A stretch of DNA of 64,000 bases from Dokdonia sinensis (GTDB lineage Bacteria > Bacteroidota > Bacteroidia > Flavobacteriales > Flavobacteriaceae): NCBI RefSeq assembly GCF_003688895.1, contig NZ_REFV01000009.1, forward strand, positions 1 through 64,000, given 5' to 3'. The notes beneath the pieces are model-generated. The model saw nothing but the letters and a program-made list of their open reading frames with translations, was not told where the DNA came from and made no database searches. The translations under genes were made by a program, and so were the position numbers. Shown piece after piece: positions 8,463 through 18,968 of the stretch (the stretch's first letter is position 1; each line of letters opens with the position of its first letter).

Positions 8463-10151
8463 ATGGGTATATTAAAAACACAAGGGCGCACACGTGCACA
8501 AGAGAGCAGCAGCGCAATCGAGCGTATGTATATTACGATGCGCCACCTCTTTAACAGGGGATTCTATAAGCCTATGGGTGTTTCTGGAGAAACACTGCGC
8601 GAGGCACTCTTCATTCTCAGACCAGAAATTTATGGCTCTATAGCCGAAGAAAAAGTCGAACTCAACGGACTTCTTTATGTAATAGATAGACTTCCGCTGG
8701 GCATAGAGGAATGTCGCTACATTAACCTTACGAGTGATGAGGGCTATAAAGACAGCCATTTTGAACCTATTATCCCGCCAAAGCGTCGTCGCAACTGTTA
8801 TCGTATAGATAACGAGCAAATGAATATTGAAATCACACGCGGACGCTCAGAAATATATGATATCCTGACGCACCTTACCTTCCTTTTTGTGGAGTCACAC
8901 AAAATTATGAAACGTGTGGTCATAAATGAAGAAGGACACACCGTAAGAGACTGGCAAAAGCTGGAGCGTGCGGTTTTAAGTGACGAAGATCTCGACCCAA
9001 AAGAACGGGAAATAGCCATAACACATACAGCAAATATTTTGGGACGCACCTTTGCCGAGGTGAACAAAATCGCTCCACTCTTTAACGTACCAGGAAACAA
9101 TAAGCGATTTCTGCAGCTTATATATTGGTTAGGAAAGCTTGCTATTGCAGAAGATGTTTTAGATGAAAAGCGTGTTGTGACTTTTACTCCCGTTTTAAGA
9201 GAACGCTTAGGCCACCACATACACGGGGAAGTATGGGCATATGATATTAAAACAGCGCTTAAGGAAAATAACTTACTTCACCGTCCTATTCATATCATAA
9301 GTGCAAATATGCATAGCGTGATGAACACGCTGTATGCCCCTAAAGCACTCAAAACGGAACTCAAGAATAAGTCAAAACTTGAGATTTATGAGGCGCTCAG
9401 TAATAGTGCAAATGGAAAATTGAGAACTAAAGTTGAGAAAGTTGCCCTACAAAATGGGATGACTTATCTAGCAGATAGAAGTGGGACAAATATTAATGTA
9501 CAAATATTTGACATGTGTAAGCTCGCTGTTGCTGAGAATGATTTTTGTCACGATAGCACGCAACCCGGAAGCACTCCTGTCATCTTAGTTATGGACTACG
9601 CCTTTGGCGAGCAGGCCTATGAAACTATGGAAGAGTTGCTTAAACCCTTTGTTGAGGGAGACGAGACAACATATCTAGATGTAGATTCTGTTTCCATAAT
9701 GGGAAAAGCAGGGATTCTGGAAGGAGGGAAAGGCGATATTATGATACCTTCTGCCCATTTATTTGAAGGAACAGCAGATAATTACCCGTTTGATAATGAG
9801 CTTAAGAAAGAAGACTTGGAAGGTCACGGCCTTAAAGTATTTGAAGGCGCAATGGTTTCTGTTTTAGGAACTTCATTGCAAAATCGGGATATTCTCAAGT
9901 TCTTTTATGATAGTACGTGGAACGTCATAGGACTGGAAATGGAAGGTGCGCACTATCAAAAAGCGATACAGGCAGCCGCAAAGTTAAGAGGGAGTATACA
10001 AGATGATGTAAAAGTACGTTATGCATATTATGCAAGCGATAACCCTTTGGAGACAGGAAGCACACTAGCTTCTGGAGGACTAGGAACCACTGGCGTAAAG
10101 CCTACATATCTCATTACAGAAAAGATACTAGAACAAATATTTAAATCATAA
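8463..10151 (+). CDS. Conserved Bacteroidetes protein (DUF6909-like), function unknown
   Basis: A 562 aa soluble protein with no signal peptide or membrane segment. I recall this as a conserved family (DUF6909) without assigned function. The C-terminal part carries IGLEMEGAHYQKA followed by NPLETGSTLASGG. The EMEGA motif resembles the ribose-binding EMEA motif of purine/uridine nucleoside phosphorylases, and an ILVMDYAFGEQAYE stretch precedes it. A nucleotide-related role is therefore possible, but this is inference from short motifs. The start at 8463 is preferred over an in-frame TTG at 8451, because a -7 promoter element overlaps that TTG. It stands between the GH3-family gene and the polysaccharide locus. 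Confidence 0.7.
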   Translation: MGILKTQGRTRAQESSSAIERMYITMRHLFNRGFYKPMGVSGETLREALFILRPEIYGSIAEEKVELNGLLYVIDRLPLGIEECRYINLTSDEGYKDSHFEPIIPPKRRRNCYRIDNEQMNIEITRGRSEIYDILTHLTFLFVESHKIMKRVVINEEGHTVRDWQKLERAVLSDEDLDPKEREIAITHTANILGRTFAEVNKIAPLFNVPGNNKRFLQLIYWLGKLAIAEDVLDEKRVVTFTPVLRERLGHHIHGEVWAYDIKTALKENNLLHRPIHIISANMHSVMNTLYAPKALKTELKNKSKLEIYEALSNSANGKLRTKVEKVALQNGMTYLADRSGTNINVQIFDMCKLAVAENDFCHDSTQPGSTPVILVMDYAFGEQAYETMEELLKPFVEGDETTYLDVDSVSIMGKAGILEGGKGDIMIPSAHLFEGTADNYPFDNELKKEDLEGHGLKVFEGAMVSVLGTSLQNRDILKFFYDSTWNVIGLEMEGAHYQKAIQAAAKLRGSIQDDVKVRYAYYASDNPLETGSTLASGGLGTTGVKPTYLITEKILEQIFKS

Positions 10152-10169
10152 ACTAATAACCATCCCAAT

Positions 10170-11171
10170 ATGAGTACACAGCAATCGTCGCAGGCAGATG
10201 AAATGGACCTGACAGACATCTTCACGCTGATAAAAAGAGCATTTTACAACGTACTAGCGCTATGTTTTAGAGCGGTGGATTTCCTTTTGAAGTTTTGGTG
10301 GATTATTTTGCTTTTAATCGTAGGCGGAGCGGCTCTAGGATACTTTTTAAAAGGAGAGCCTAAGTATAACTCGACATTGATTATACAAACAAATTTCAAT
10401 ACTCAGCCATATGTTTATAATGCGGTAAAGCAATTTAATCTTAATCTAAAAGAGGACGACGTTGAGTTTATGAATAAAGTAGGACTCGATCCTGAGTATC
10501 CCGGTATTAAAAAAGTTCAGATTGCTCCAGTTATAGATGTCGTAACGCTTATGGAAGAGATGAGAGTTTCTGAACGTACTCTTGGAACGATAATCAAAGA
10601 ACTATCTGTAGAGGAAGAGACAGAATTGTTTGCATCAGAACGATTTTATTCTAACTACAAGTATCACAAATTAACAATCCGTCTTAAAGGGGAAGAGGAT
10701 AAGGATAAGATCAACAACTTAATGCGCTACATTAATGAACAGCCATTAATGCAGTCTCTCAAAAATGAGATTACTAAAAATATGCAAGACCTTGTCCGCA
10801 TAAATGAATCTACAATAAAGCAGATAGATGAGATTGCTGCAAACTATGCTGTCGAAGCAAAAATCACTAGAGATGATGTGAGTAAATTGTCCTATTTCAA
10901 TAATCAGAACAATATAAACATCAACGGTATTTTTGATCTGAAAAAACAAATTGCGATTGAAAACGAAGAGATTAAAAACGAGCTCATTATGCTCACGGAC
11001 GCTGCCGTAGTTGTAAGTGACATCCAGACAGCGGCAGAAGAATCCCTGAGTGACCGTAAAGAAATTATTTATCCTATAATTCTCGTGTTCCTCTTCTTGT
11101 TGTTTGCAGGAATACGATACACGTACGTTACACTTCGTAAAGAAGTAGAGAAACAAAATTTATTAGACTAA
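10170..11171 (+). CDS. Wzz-like polysaccharide chain-length determinant (co-polymerase)
   Basis: A 333 aa inner-membrane protein with the co-polymerase layout: a cytoplasmic N terminus, a first membrane helix at about residues 45-63 (FWWIILLLIVGGAALGYFL), a large coiled-coil periplasmic domain, and a second helix at about 295-315 ahead of a short basic tail. No tyrosine kinase domain is fused. It starts the co-directional polysaccharide locus, where it would set polymer length with the Wzy-like protein at 16315. The gmd gene follows after 31 bp. Confidence 0.8.
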   Translation: MSTQQSSQADEMDLTDIFTLIKRAFYNVLALCFRAVDFLLKFWWIILLLIVGGAALGYFLKGEPKYNSTLIIQTNFNTQPYVYNAVKQFNLNLKEDDVEFMNKVGLDPEYPGIKKVQIAPVIDVVTLMEEMRVSERTLGTIIKELSVEEETELFASERFYSNYKYHKLTIRLKGEEDKDKINNLMRYINEQPLMQSLKNEITKNMQDLVRINESTIKQIDEIAANYAVEAKITRDDVSKLSYFNNQNNININGIFDLKKQIAIENEEIKNELIMLTDAAVVVSDIQTAAEESLSDRKEIIYPIILVFLFLLFAGIRYTYVTLRKEVEKQNLLD

Positions 11172-11202
11172 GAATTGCATCCTGCTGCAATAAGCAAATG
11201 AT

Positions 11203-12321
11203 ATGGGAAAGAAAGTAGCACTTATAACAGGAGTAACAGGGCAAGATGGCGCTTATCTAAGCGAATTCTTGCTCAAGAAAGGGTACGAAGTTCACGGTAT
11301 TAAACGTAGATCATCCCTTTTTAATACAGATCGTATCGATCACTTATATCAAGATCCTCACGTAGATAATCAAGCATTTTTCCTTCATTATGGAGATTTG
11401 TCAGACAGTACAAATCTTCTTAGGATCATTCAGGAGGTGCAACCCGATGAAATATATAATCTTGGAGCGATGAGCCACGTTCAGGTTTCTTTTGAGATGC
11501 CAGAGTATGTGGCAAATGTAGATGGAATAGGTGCGCTACGACTGCTAGAAGCCGTGAGAGCGTTGGGTCTTGAAAAGAAAACAAGAATCTATCAAGCCTC
11601 TACCTCAGAGTTATATGGAAAAGTACAAGAGGTACCACAAACTGAGAAAACTCCATTTTACCCTCGCAGTCCTTATGCGGTAGCAAAAATGTATGCATAC
11701 TGGGCAACGGTAAATTACAGAGAGGCCTACGATATGTTTGCTTGTAATGGGATTCTATTCAATCACGAGTCTCCTATACGTGGGGAAACGTTTGTAACCC
11801 GGAAAATCACCAGAGCAACAGCCCGCATAGGACTTGGCCTTCAGGATAAAATATACTTGGGGAACCTAGATGCAAAACGCGATTGGGGTCACGCAAAGGA
11901 CTACGTAAAAATGATGTGGATGATTCTTCAGGCAGATGAGGCTGAGGATTGGGTAATTGCCACAGGAAAAACAACTCCAGTAAGGGAATTTGTACAAATG
12001 GCTTTTGCACACATCGGTGTTACTTTGGAATTTAAGGGAATAGGAGTAGATGAGGTGGGAATTGTAACAGCATCTTCAAATGAAAAGTTTCCTGTGAGCA
12101 TAGGACAAGAAGTCGTTGCGGTAGATAAAAAATATTTTAGACCTACAGAAGTAGATTTACTTATAGGTGACGCTACAAAAGCGTATACTAAACTAGGTTG
12201 GAAACCAGAATATAGCCTTGAAGCTCTTGTAAACGATATGATGCAAAGCGACATTAAACTTATGCAAAAGGATACTTACTTGCGTGAGGGGGGATATACT
12301 ACACTAAATTACTTCGAGTAA
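11203..12321 (+). CDS. gmd: GDP-mannose 4,6-dehydratase
   Basis: Converts GDP-D-mannose to GDP-4-keto-6-deoxymannose, the first step to GDP-L-fucose. A 372 aa short-chain dehydrogenase family protein with the N-terminal NADP-binding motif [10 protein letters not shown]. The catalytic YxxxK is in [12 protein letters not shown], and [15 protein letters not shown] is typical of GMD. Length is as expected. The GDP-fucose synthase gene follows 2 bp later, so the pathway pair is adjacent and co-transcribed. Confidence 0.96.
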   Translation: MGKKVALITGVTGQDGAYLSEFLLKKGYEVHGIKRRSSLFNTDRIDHLYQDPHVDNQAFFLHYGDLSDSTNLLRIIQEVQPDEIYNLGAMSHVQVSFEMPEYVANVDGIGALRLLEAVRALGLEKKTRIYQASTSELYGKVQEVPQTEKTPFYPRSPYAVAKMYAYWATVNYREAYDMFACNGILFNHESPIRGETFVTRKITRATARIGLGLQDKIYLGNLDAKRDWGHAKDYVKMMWMILQADEAEDWVIATGKTTPVREFVQMAFAHIGVTLEFKGIGVDEVGIVTASSNEKFPVSIGQEVVAVDKKYFRPTEVDLLIGDATKAYTKLGWKPEYSLEALVNDMMQSDIKLMQKDTYLREGGYTTLNYFE

Positions 12322-12323
12322 TA

Positions 12324-13367
12324 ATGGAAAAAACTTCCAAAATTTATATCGCAGGCCACCGTGGCCTTGTAGGAAGTGCCATTGTGGAAACACTCAAGGC
12401 AAAAGGGTACGACAACCTTGTTTTTAGAACACATAAGGAGCTCGATCTAAAAGATACAGAGGCTGTTGCTACATTTTTTACTAAAGAAAAGCCAGAATAT
12501 GTCTTTCTCGCTGCTGCAAAAGTGGGGGGAATTGTGGCAAACAACACCTATCGAGCAGATTTTATATACGAGAATCTTATGATCCAGAACAACGTGATAC
12601 ATCAGAGTTATGTACACGGCGTGAAGAAATTAATGTTCTTGGGGAGCACCTGCATCTACCCAAAACTGGCGCCACAGCCTATGCCAGAAAATAGCTTACT
12701 CACAGACACGCTAGAATATACCAATGAGCCATATGCCATTGCAAAGATTGCAGGTATCAAGATGTGTGAGAGTTATAACATTCAGTACGGGACAAACTTC
12801 CTTTCGGTGATGCCTACAAATCTTTATGGGTATAATGATAATTTTGATCTGGAAAAATCGCACGTATTGCCTGCACTTATACGCAAGATGCACCTTGCAA
12901 AGCTTTATGCTGCGGGAGATACTGATGCGGTTATGGAGGATCTTGGGGTTACCGCTTTCGCGAAAGCGGAAAAAATATTACATCAATACGGCATCACAAA
13001 ATCTTCTGTAGAAATATGGGGGAGTGGCGCTCCCAAAAGAGAATTTTTATGGAGCCGTGATATGGCCGAAGCCTGTGTTTTCCTATTGGAAAATAGAAAC
13101 TTTAAAGACGTAGCCGAAGGATTGTCTGAAATACGAAACACGCACATTAATATAGGAACGGGTGAAGATACCTCTATAAAATCGCTCGCATTGCTTATAA
13201 AAAATACCGTGGGATATACAGGAGAATTAACATTCAACACTTCAAAACCCGACGGAACGATGCGCAAGCTCACAGACGTATCAAAATTGCATAGTTTAGG
13301 CTGGAAGCACAAAGTTTCACTAGAGGAAGGGGTTGATAAATTGTACACTTGGTACTTAGCACAATAG
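12324..13367 (+). CDS. fcl: GDP-L-fucose synthase
   Basis: Epimerises and reduces the Gmd product to GDP-L-fucose. The 347 aa protein has [12 protein letters not shown] (NADP-binding), STCIYPK and the catalytic [11 protein letters not shown] (YxxxK). It is somewhat longer than the usual ~310-320 aa. Part of the excess lies around residues 200-222, where the dispersed palindrome encodes AFAKA (211-215) followed by a short helix, in a region without catalytic residues. Together with gmd it predicts L-fucose (or a derivative) in the polysaccharide made by this locus. Confidence 0.95.
   Translation: MEKTSKIYIAGHRGLVGSAIVETLKAKGYDNLVFRTHKELDLKDTEAVATFFTKEKPEYVFLAAAKVGGIVANNTYRADFIYENLMIQNNVIHQSYVHGVKKLMFLGSTCIYPKLAPQPMPENSLLTDTLEYTNEPYAIAKIAGIKMCESYNIQYGTNFLSVMPTNLYGYNDNFDLEKSHVLPALIRKMHLAKLYAAGDTDAVMEDLGVTAFAKAEKILHQYGITKSSVEIWGSGAPKREFLWSRDMAEACVFLLENRNFKDVAEGLSEIRNTHINIGTGEDTSIKSLALLIKNTVGYTGELTFNTSKPDGTMRKLTDVSKLHSLGWKHKVSLEEGVDKLYTWYLAQ
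12953..12968. repeat. Dispersed palindrome, copy in fcl
   Basis: Perfect 16 bp copy, AFAKA at residues 211-215, within a stretch that seems extra relative to other GDP-fucose synthases. Confidence 0.95.
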
Positions 13368-13368
13368 T

Positions 13369-13986
13369 ATGAATCCAAAAATCTGGACACCACGATATAT
13401 CGTAAATAGAATGCGCAATTTCTTTTTTGAAAAACGACATAAGGACCTCCCTTGGATTACTCCTGAGGCCATTGCTATTCTCGATGAGATGCTCACAAAA
13501 GAAGACGTGGGAGTTGAGTTTGGTTCTGGAAAGAGCACAGCCTGGTATGCTAAAAGAATGAAACACCTTACAAGTGTAGAAGACCACGAAGGATGGTACA
13601 ACGCGGTAAAAAAGCAATTTGAAACACTAGGCTTGAACAATGTCGATTATCTTTTTAAATCTGCACAAGGCCAGCCAGAGCAATCTGATTATTGTAAGGT
13701 AATGAATGATTTTGAGAAGAACTCTCTAGACTTCATTGTTGTTGATGGAAAACATCGCGATATTCTCGCTTTAGAGGCTATAGATAAATTAAAAGTGGGA
13801 GGAGTGTTACTCTTAGATGATTCTCAAAGATATCTCGCTCACACCACCGTCGCACCATATGCTGTCGGAGATACCGCCTCTAATATGACAGATAATTGGA
13901 AAAATTTTCAAAACCGAATTAAAGCCTGGCGTATGATATGGACTTCTAACGGTGTTTCGGACACGGCAATTTTTATAAAAAAGTAA
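13369..13986 (+). CDS. Class I SAM-dependent methyltransferase-like protein
   Basis: A 205 aa protein with motif I-like VGVEFGSGKSTAWYA (about residues 44-58). An acidic end of the second strand follows in LTSVEDHEGWY, then DFIVVDGKHRD and GGVLLLDDSQRY. This is the layout of class I methyltransferases acting on small molecules or sugars. The substrate is unknown. Its place between fcl and the flippase suggests it methylates a sugar in the polymer or a precursor. It starts 1 bp after fcl ends and ends 6 bp before the flippase. Confidence 0.75.
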   Translation: MNPKIWTPRYIVNRMRNFFFEKRHKDLPWITPEAIAILDEMLTKEDVGVEFGSGKSTAWYAKRMKHLTSVEDHEGWYNAVKKQFETLGLNNVDYLFKSAQGQPEQSDYCKVMNDFEKNSLDFIVVDGKHRDILALEAIDKLKVGGVLLLDDSQRYLAHTTVAPYAVGDTASNMTDNWKNFQNRIKAWRMIWTSNGVSDTAIFIKK

Positions 13987-13992
13987 TTTAGA

Positions 13993-15252
13993 ATGCTCAA
14001 ATCCCTTTTAGACAGCAAGAACGGTCGCATTGTTGCGGGGAATTATACGGCATTGCTTTTTATACAAGGGGCTAATGTGATATTACCATTAATAGCGTTG
14101 CCGTATCTGGTTAGAACGCTCGAGGCGGAGCGTTTTGGACTCGTGATGATCGCGCAAACGATGGGCGTGTTTCTAACTATTCTAGTAGATTTTGGTTTTA
14201 ATATAAGCGCTACTCGTGAGGTTTCTCTGTTGCGTAGCGATCGAGATAAATTATCGCAACTATACTGGAATGTTTTTTTTGTCAAGTTTTGTCTTGTGGT
14301 AGTCTCTTTTCTTATTGTACTTATATTGATCACTTTTGTAGAGCGCTTTAGAGTAGAACCACTTGTTTATGTCCTCAGTTTTGGGATGGTTTTGGGACAT
14401 GCCATCTTTCCTACTTGGTTTTTTCAAGGGATAGAGCGTATGAGGGTGATTACATTTGTAAACGTACTGGCTAAGGTGCTATTTACTGTAGCTATATTCT
14501 TTTTTGTTCTTTCTCCTGAGGATTATGAATGGGTGCCACTTTTGAACGGAGGGGGCTTTATTCTTGCTGGTATCATAGGCCTAGCAATAAGCTTTAAATA
14601 CGTACACTTTAAAAGTCCAGATTTTAGTCAAGTTAAAATTCTTGTGAGTGAAACAGCAAGTTTGTTTGTTTCAAATTTTGCAACGAGTCTTTATACTTCG
14701 GGCAATACATTTATTTTGGGTATGATAGCGGGCGATGCTCTTGCTGGTGTATATTCCAGTATGGAAAAGCTTGTTCTGGCTATAAAGAATATTTATGTGC
14801 CATTATATCAAGCAATATTCCCGTGGTTAGCTACAAAGGAGGAAACGAAAATCACGATGTTTGTAAAAAAAATGATGTTGCCTGTAGGAATTTCTGGCGG
14901 TTTAATTAGTGGTATTCTTATTCTTATTGCAAAGCCCTTACTACACTTTATATATAATGACGCACAAATAGACAGTTATACCTTAGTTTTTCAGATTTTG
15001 GCTGGGATTGCCTTTTTCTCTGCGCTTAACATGCTGCTCGTGTCCTTGTTTTTTCCGGCAATTAAACATTATAAAAAGCGTATGTATGCCTTAGTAATAG
15101 GAGGCTTATTTAATCTTCTTGTTGCCATTGTCGGAGCTCGATATTTTAGTATTTATGGTGTTGCAGTCTCTGCAATCGTTACTGAATTTTTTATCCTTTG
15201 TATAGCAGGATACTTTTTTAGTAAACCTAAAATCGAGATAGCAGGAACGTGA
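13993..15252 (+). CDS. Wzx-like polysaccharide flippase
   Basis: A 419 aa polytopic membrane protein (about 10-12 helices) of the MOP/PST flippase family. It opens with a conserved NYTALLFIQGANVILPLIAL-type first helix. LPYLVRTLEAERFGLV is the PYLxRxLGxxxFGxx signature of O-antigen flippases. It would move the lipid-linked repeat unit to the periplasmic face. The stop overlaps the following glycosyltransferase start by 4 bases. Confidence 0.88.
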   Translation: MLKSLLDSKNGRIVAGNYTALLFIQGANVILPLIALPYLVRTLEAERFGLVMIAQTMGVFLTILVDFGFNISATREVSLLRSDRDKLSQLYWNVFFVKFCLVVVSFLIVLILITFVERFRVEPLVYVLSFGMVLGHAIFPTWFFQGIERMRVITFVNVLAKVLFTVAIFFFVLSPEDYEWVPLLNGGGFILAGIIGLAISFKYVHFKSPDFSQVKILVSETASLFVSNFATSLYTSGNTFILGMIAGDALAGVYSSMEKLVLAIKNIYVPLYQAIFPWLATKEETKITMFVKKMMLPVGISGGLISGILILIAKPLLHFIYNDAQIDSYTLVFQILAGIAFFSALNMLLVSLFFPAIKHYKKRMYALVIGGLFNLLVAIVGARYFSIYGVAVSAIVTEFFILCIAGYFFSKPKIEIAGT

Positions 15253-16325
15253 AAAAACTGGTAATCATACAGACGGCAACACCTGATTATCGCGCAGGTT
15301 TTTTCAACGCACTAAGAACAGCGATGGGCAACAATTTCCAGCTGTACCGAGGGTCGAGATATTTTGAAACTTCTGTCAAGTCAGATACAACTATTTCTGC
15401 TGTTGATATAGGAAATCACTATCTATTAGGACGACGTGCTTTGTTTCAAACAGGTATTTGGCACCTAGTTTTTAAGAATGTTGTGCTCGTGCTAGAAATG
15501 AACCCTAGAATTATATCTAACTGGATTTTTCTTTTGTTGCGAATGATCGTGGGAAAAAAAACGATACTTTGGGGACACGCCTGGCCACGCGGGGGCAGAG
15601 ATAGTAAAAGCGATGATTTACGCAATATCATGCGTAATCTCGCCCCAGCCATTGTTGTGTACACAGAAAAGCAGGCAGCAGAGTTGTTGCTCAGAATGCC
15701 CTGTAAGGATATTCAGGCAGCTCCTAATGCCTTGTTAAGTGCTGACCAAATGGAATTGGTCACACCGGAGAAGACGCCACTGAACTTAATTTACGTAGGC
15801 AGGCTTACGAAAGCAAAAAAGCCGTTGTTTTTAGCAAAGTCATTTTTCCAAAGTATGGACGTAATTCCTAAGGAAGCAAAATTAATCTTCGTAGGAAGTG
15901 GTGACCAAATAGAACTTATTGAGAAATTCATTATTGATAATGGACTTCAGGATCGAATTCTATTAATGGGACACATAGGAGATTATACAAAACTTCGTAA
16001 TTTGTACTCGAGCAGTATCTTTAGCGTTTCTCCAGGATATGTAGGACTATCACTCACCCAGAGTTTAGGCTTTGGTGTTCCTATGTTAATCTCTAGGGAC
16101 GAACCCCATTCACCAGAAATTGAAGCGGCAACCGAAAATGAAAATACATTATTTTATAAAAGTGATGATGCGATAAGCTTTCGCGAAAGCGTAAAAAGTA
16201 TATACAAATCTAGAGAACTTTGGATCTCCAAAAGACCCGATATTGCGATGCATTGTAAGAAGAAATATAGTGTGGAGGCCATGGCAAACGTATTTATTAA
16301 TCTAACTAATAAATATGGCGCTTAA
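15249..16325 (+). CDS. Glycosyltransferase family 4-like
   Basis: A 358 aa glycosyltransferase of GT-B type. The donor-binding half contains LIYVGRLTKAKKPLF (about residues 179-193), VGSGDQIELIEKF, and a late acidic patch DEPHSPEIEAA in place of the usual EPFGxxxxE. This makes the exact family less certain. It would add one sugar to the repeat unit. The palindrome copy at 16177 is read here as SFRES (residues 310-314), the only coding copy in the window not in the AFAKA frame. The downstream Wzy-like gene overlaps by 11 bp. Confidence 0.8.
   Translation: MKKLVIIQTATPDYRAGFFNALRTAMGNNFQLYRGSRYFETSVKSDTTISAVDIGNHYLLGRRALFQTGIWHLVFKNVVLVLEMNPRIISNWIFLLLRMIVGKKTILWGHAWPRGGRDSKSDDLRNIMRNLAPAIVVYTEKQAAELLLRMPCKDIQAAPNALLSADQMELVTPEKTPLNLIYVGRLTKAKKPLFLAKSFFQSMDVIPKEAKLIFVGSGDQIELIEKFIIDNGLQDRILLMGHIGDYTKLRNLYSSSIFSVSPGYVGLSLTQSLGFGVPMLISRDEPHSPEIEAATENENTLFYKSDDAISFRESVKSIYKSRELWISKRPDIAMHCKKKYSVEAMANVFINLTNKYGA
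16177..16190. repeat. Dispersed palindrome, copy in glycosyltransferase gene (FRES frame)
   Basis: Perfect 14 bp copy GCTTTCGCGAAAGC; exceptional because it is read in another frame (S-F-R-E-S). Confidence 0.95.
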
Positions 16326-17754
16326 GACACTTTTACTCTTTATTTACGTACTGATTACAGTTGTTCTATTTGCGACTTTCGACGCGACTGTTGAGGTTTG
16401 GCTATCCTTTTTTGCTAGTGCCGCTATACTTGCAATTATAACACTCTATCATTTGTTTGTAGAGCGAGATTATTCTCCTTTTATTTCCTGTTTTATAGTC
16501 TTTACCTATTTATTTTTTCTAGTTGCCCCAATTGTCCAAATCAACTCTTTTGAAGGAGTGAATCCCAAGTTTATGACGCTATTGCCTTACGACGAAAGTG
16601 TAGCAATAAAAGCAAACATTTTTATATGTGCTTTTAACCTGTTGTTTTTTTTGAGCTATGTGACGATGAAAAGACTGCGACCTTTGCGTGGCATACCTAC
16701 TCAAACAGACCGATACAAAAGAGTATTGCCGGCTATCATCATCGGCTTGGGGTTTCTTTCAGTCCTTGTATTTATTGCAAGTTATGGTTTTGTACAAGAT
16801 GAGTTGAGACGCCCAAGCTGGAAGCCCTCAATTTTTGGAACTAGCATATTGCTTATATGGAAAAAAGTATTCTTCCTTGTTCCATTCGGAGGGATATTAT
16901 TATGTGTAGAGTACTTGAGGAGGCCTAAAAAAAGAACACTCAATTATATCACTATAGCTGTGATGCTAGGATTTTTTATTCTTCTTTTATTTTGGTTTAA
17001 GAATCCGCTTGTCGAAAAGAGAAATGCCCTAGGACCCATTTATATTTGCCTATTATTTCTTGGTTTACCAAGACTTTTGAATAGTAATGCAAAGACACTA
17101 TTCTTTATGTTTTTTTCAATGATCATTTTGTTCCCACTCACCGCTATATTCACGCATAGTGATGCGAGTTTAAGAGAAATTCTTAATAAGCCGTCGATAC
17201 TTTTAGAAGAAATGAAAGGAGGGGGAATTGCAAGCGCCTTTAACACGCTTAATTATGATGCTTTTGCAAATATTATGGCAACTATGGACTATGTGGGCTA
17301 TCACGGCTATTCCATGGGGTATCAGTTGTTAAGTGCTTTTTTGTTTTTTGTTCCCCGTAGTATATGGGAAGCAAAACCTATATCTACCGGGCAACTAGTA
17401 GGAGAACACCTTATTGAGGTGCACGACTTTAGATACAGCAATTTGTCAAATCCTCTTGTGAGCGAGGGATATATTAACTTTGGGTTCTTCGGAGTTCTCC
17501 TAGCCGCATTTATGCTTGCTTTTGTATGCGTCAGGCTTTTGTACTGGCTTAAAAGTGAGGACTATCTAAAGAAAATAATGGCGCTGTACTTTGCTATACA
17601 TCTTGTTTTTCTTCTTAGGGGAGATTTTACAAATGGATTTTCCTACTACATTGGAACGCTAGTAGGGGTCATCGTTATACCTAAAATGGTAAGTTATTTT
17701 ATAAATCAATTAATGATAAATCAACAAAGGTGGAAACAATCAAAAACAGCATAG
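16315..17754 (+). CDS. Wzy-like oligosaccharide repeat-unit polymerase
   Basis: A 479 aa protein with about 12 membrane helices and a long periplasmic loop between helices in the C-terminal half (about residues 285-365, containing SIWEAKPISTGQLVGEHL). This is the layout of O-antigen/capsule polymerases. Such proteins have few conserved residues, so the call rests on topology, size and position inside the locus. It overlaps the upstream glycosyltransferase and the downstream ligase-like gene (25 bp), which suggests tight coupling. Confidence 0.75.
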   Translation: MALKTLLLFIYVLITVVLFATFDATVEVWLSFFASAAILAIITLYHLFVERDYSPFISCFIVFTYLFFLVAPIVQINSFEGVNPKFMTLLPYDESVAIKANIFICAFNLLFFLSYVTMKRLRPLRGIPTQTDRYKRVLPAIIIGLGFLSVLVFIASYGFVQDELRRPSWKPSIFGTSILLIWKKVFFLVPFGGILLCVEYLRRPKKRTLNYITIAVMLGFFILLLFWFKNPLVEKRNALGPIYICLLFLGLPRLLNSNAKTLFFMFFSMIILFPLTAIFTHSDASLREILNKPSILLEEMKGGGIASAFNTLNYDAFANIMATMDYVGYHGYSMGYQLLSAFLFFVPRSIWEAKPISTGQLVGEHLIEVHDFRYSNLSNPLVSEGYINFGFFGVLLAAFMLAFVCVRLLYWLKSEDYLKKIMALYFAIHLVFLLRGDFTNGFSYYIGTLVGVIVIPKMVSYFINQLMINQQRWKQSKTA

Positions 17755-18968
17755 GACTTAAACTTACTGTGCTATGGATAGGCATATTGTTTGCTATGGT
17801 AATATTACCTACTCCTTTTAAATCTATAGCGATAGGGATATTTGCTATCCTAACTATCGTGCTTGCAATACAACGCAAGGCGTATTTTAATTTGCCTTTT
17901 TTCCTTTGGAATGCAGCCTTGTTCTGCCTACTTGTATTTACCTTTTTATATACTGAAAATACAGAGTACGGTATTAGAAAACTCTCCACAATGGCCTCAT
18001 TAATAGTATTCCCAGCGCTCTTTTCCTTTATAAGAAAAGAAGATGACCACGGTATTTTTAAATATCACAATCAGTATCTCTGGGTGTATGTTGTAAGTGT
18101 TTTTGCTTTTAATGTAGTGGCCTTTTTGTGGTTTTACATAACAAACTACTCGTTTGCAGGAATGATAGAACACTTTGCAACCGTGGTACGTGTAGATATG
18201 GGAAAATGGAGAATACATCCTATATACCTTTCTATGCATTGTGCTGTAGCCCTATTGTTTTCTATGTACCTTTTAAAAGCAACTAGATCTAAAAGACTTA
18301 TAATGCTACTACTGAGTATAGATATGGTGTTAATATTATTCCTGTTACTCTATGCTAAAAAAGGTCCTCTTCTTGCTCTTCTGGTTGTCTTTACCTTATT
18401 TGTTGCTTTCCAGCGTAAACAAGGGTTAGTAAAGCCTTACTTAGTGGCTATGGTCGTTGTCGTCGGGCTTACAGTTGCTATTCCTAAAACCCGAAACAAA
18501 TTTGTCGAGCTTCTTAAGATAGAAAACTTAGATAAAGGAAGTTTGACCTCTACAAATATTAGATATACTATTTACGCTTGCGCAAAAGAACTGATAGCAG
18601 ACGCCGCTTTTTTGGGCTACGGGATAGGAGATTACAATGATGTTCTACAAAAATCCTACAAAGAAAAAGACAAACCAATTTTAGTTGCTGGGGAGTATAA
18701 TGCGCACAACCAGTTTTTTAGTTTAATGCTCATGGGCGGTGTACTCGCTGTTGTCTTTTTTGGGTTGATGCTGGCGGTAAACTTTGTTTTCGCCATCAGG
18801 TACGACAATCAGTTACTTATACTATTACTTATTTTTTATAGCCTCGTAATGCTTACCGAAAATATTCTAGAAAGAGAACAAGGAGTCATTTATTTTAGTC
18901 TTTTCTTGAGCTATTTTGGATTACGCAATAGATATTTAGAAGCACATGCGGATAGCACAAATTCATAA
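17730..18968 (+). CDS. O-antigen ligase (WaaL/RfaL-like) family protein
   Basis: A 412 aa polytopic membrane protein starting at a GTG inside the preceding gene. The large periplasmic loop before the last helices contains GEYNAHNQFFSLMLMGG (about residues 322-338), the His-Asn signature of the Wzy_C ligase/polymerase superfamily. It could join the finished polymer to lipid A-core or another acceptor, or be a second polymerase. The presence of both this and the Wzy-like protein favours a ligase role. The next glycosyltransferase start overlaps its end by 23 bp. Confidence 0.78.
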   Translation: METIKNSIGLKLTVLWIGILFAMVILPTPFKSIAIGIFAILTIVLAIQRKAYFNLPFFLWNAALFCLLVFTFLYTENTEYGIRKLSTMASLIVFPALFSFIRKEDDHGIFKYHNQYLWVYVVSVFAFNVVAFLWFYITNYSFAGMIEHFATVVRVDMGKWRIHPIYLSMHCAVALLFSMYLLKATRSKRLIMLLLSIDMVLILFLLLYAKKGPLLALLVVFTLFVAFQRKQGLVKPYLVAMVVVVGLTVAIPKTRNKFVELLKIENLDKGSLTSTNIRYTIYACAKELIADAAFLGYGIGDYNDVLQKSYKEKDKPILVAGEYNAHNQFFSLMLMGGVLAVVFFGLMLAVNFVFAIRYDNQLLILLLIFYSLVMLTENILEREQGVIYFSLFLSYFGLRNRYLEAHADSTNS

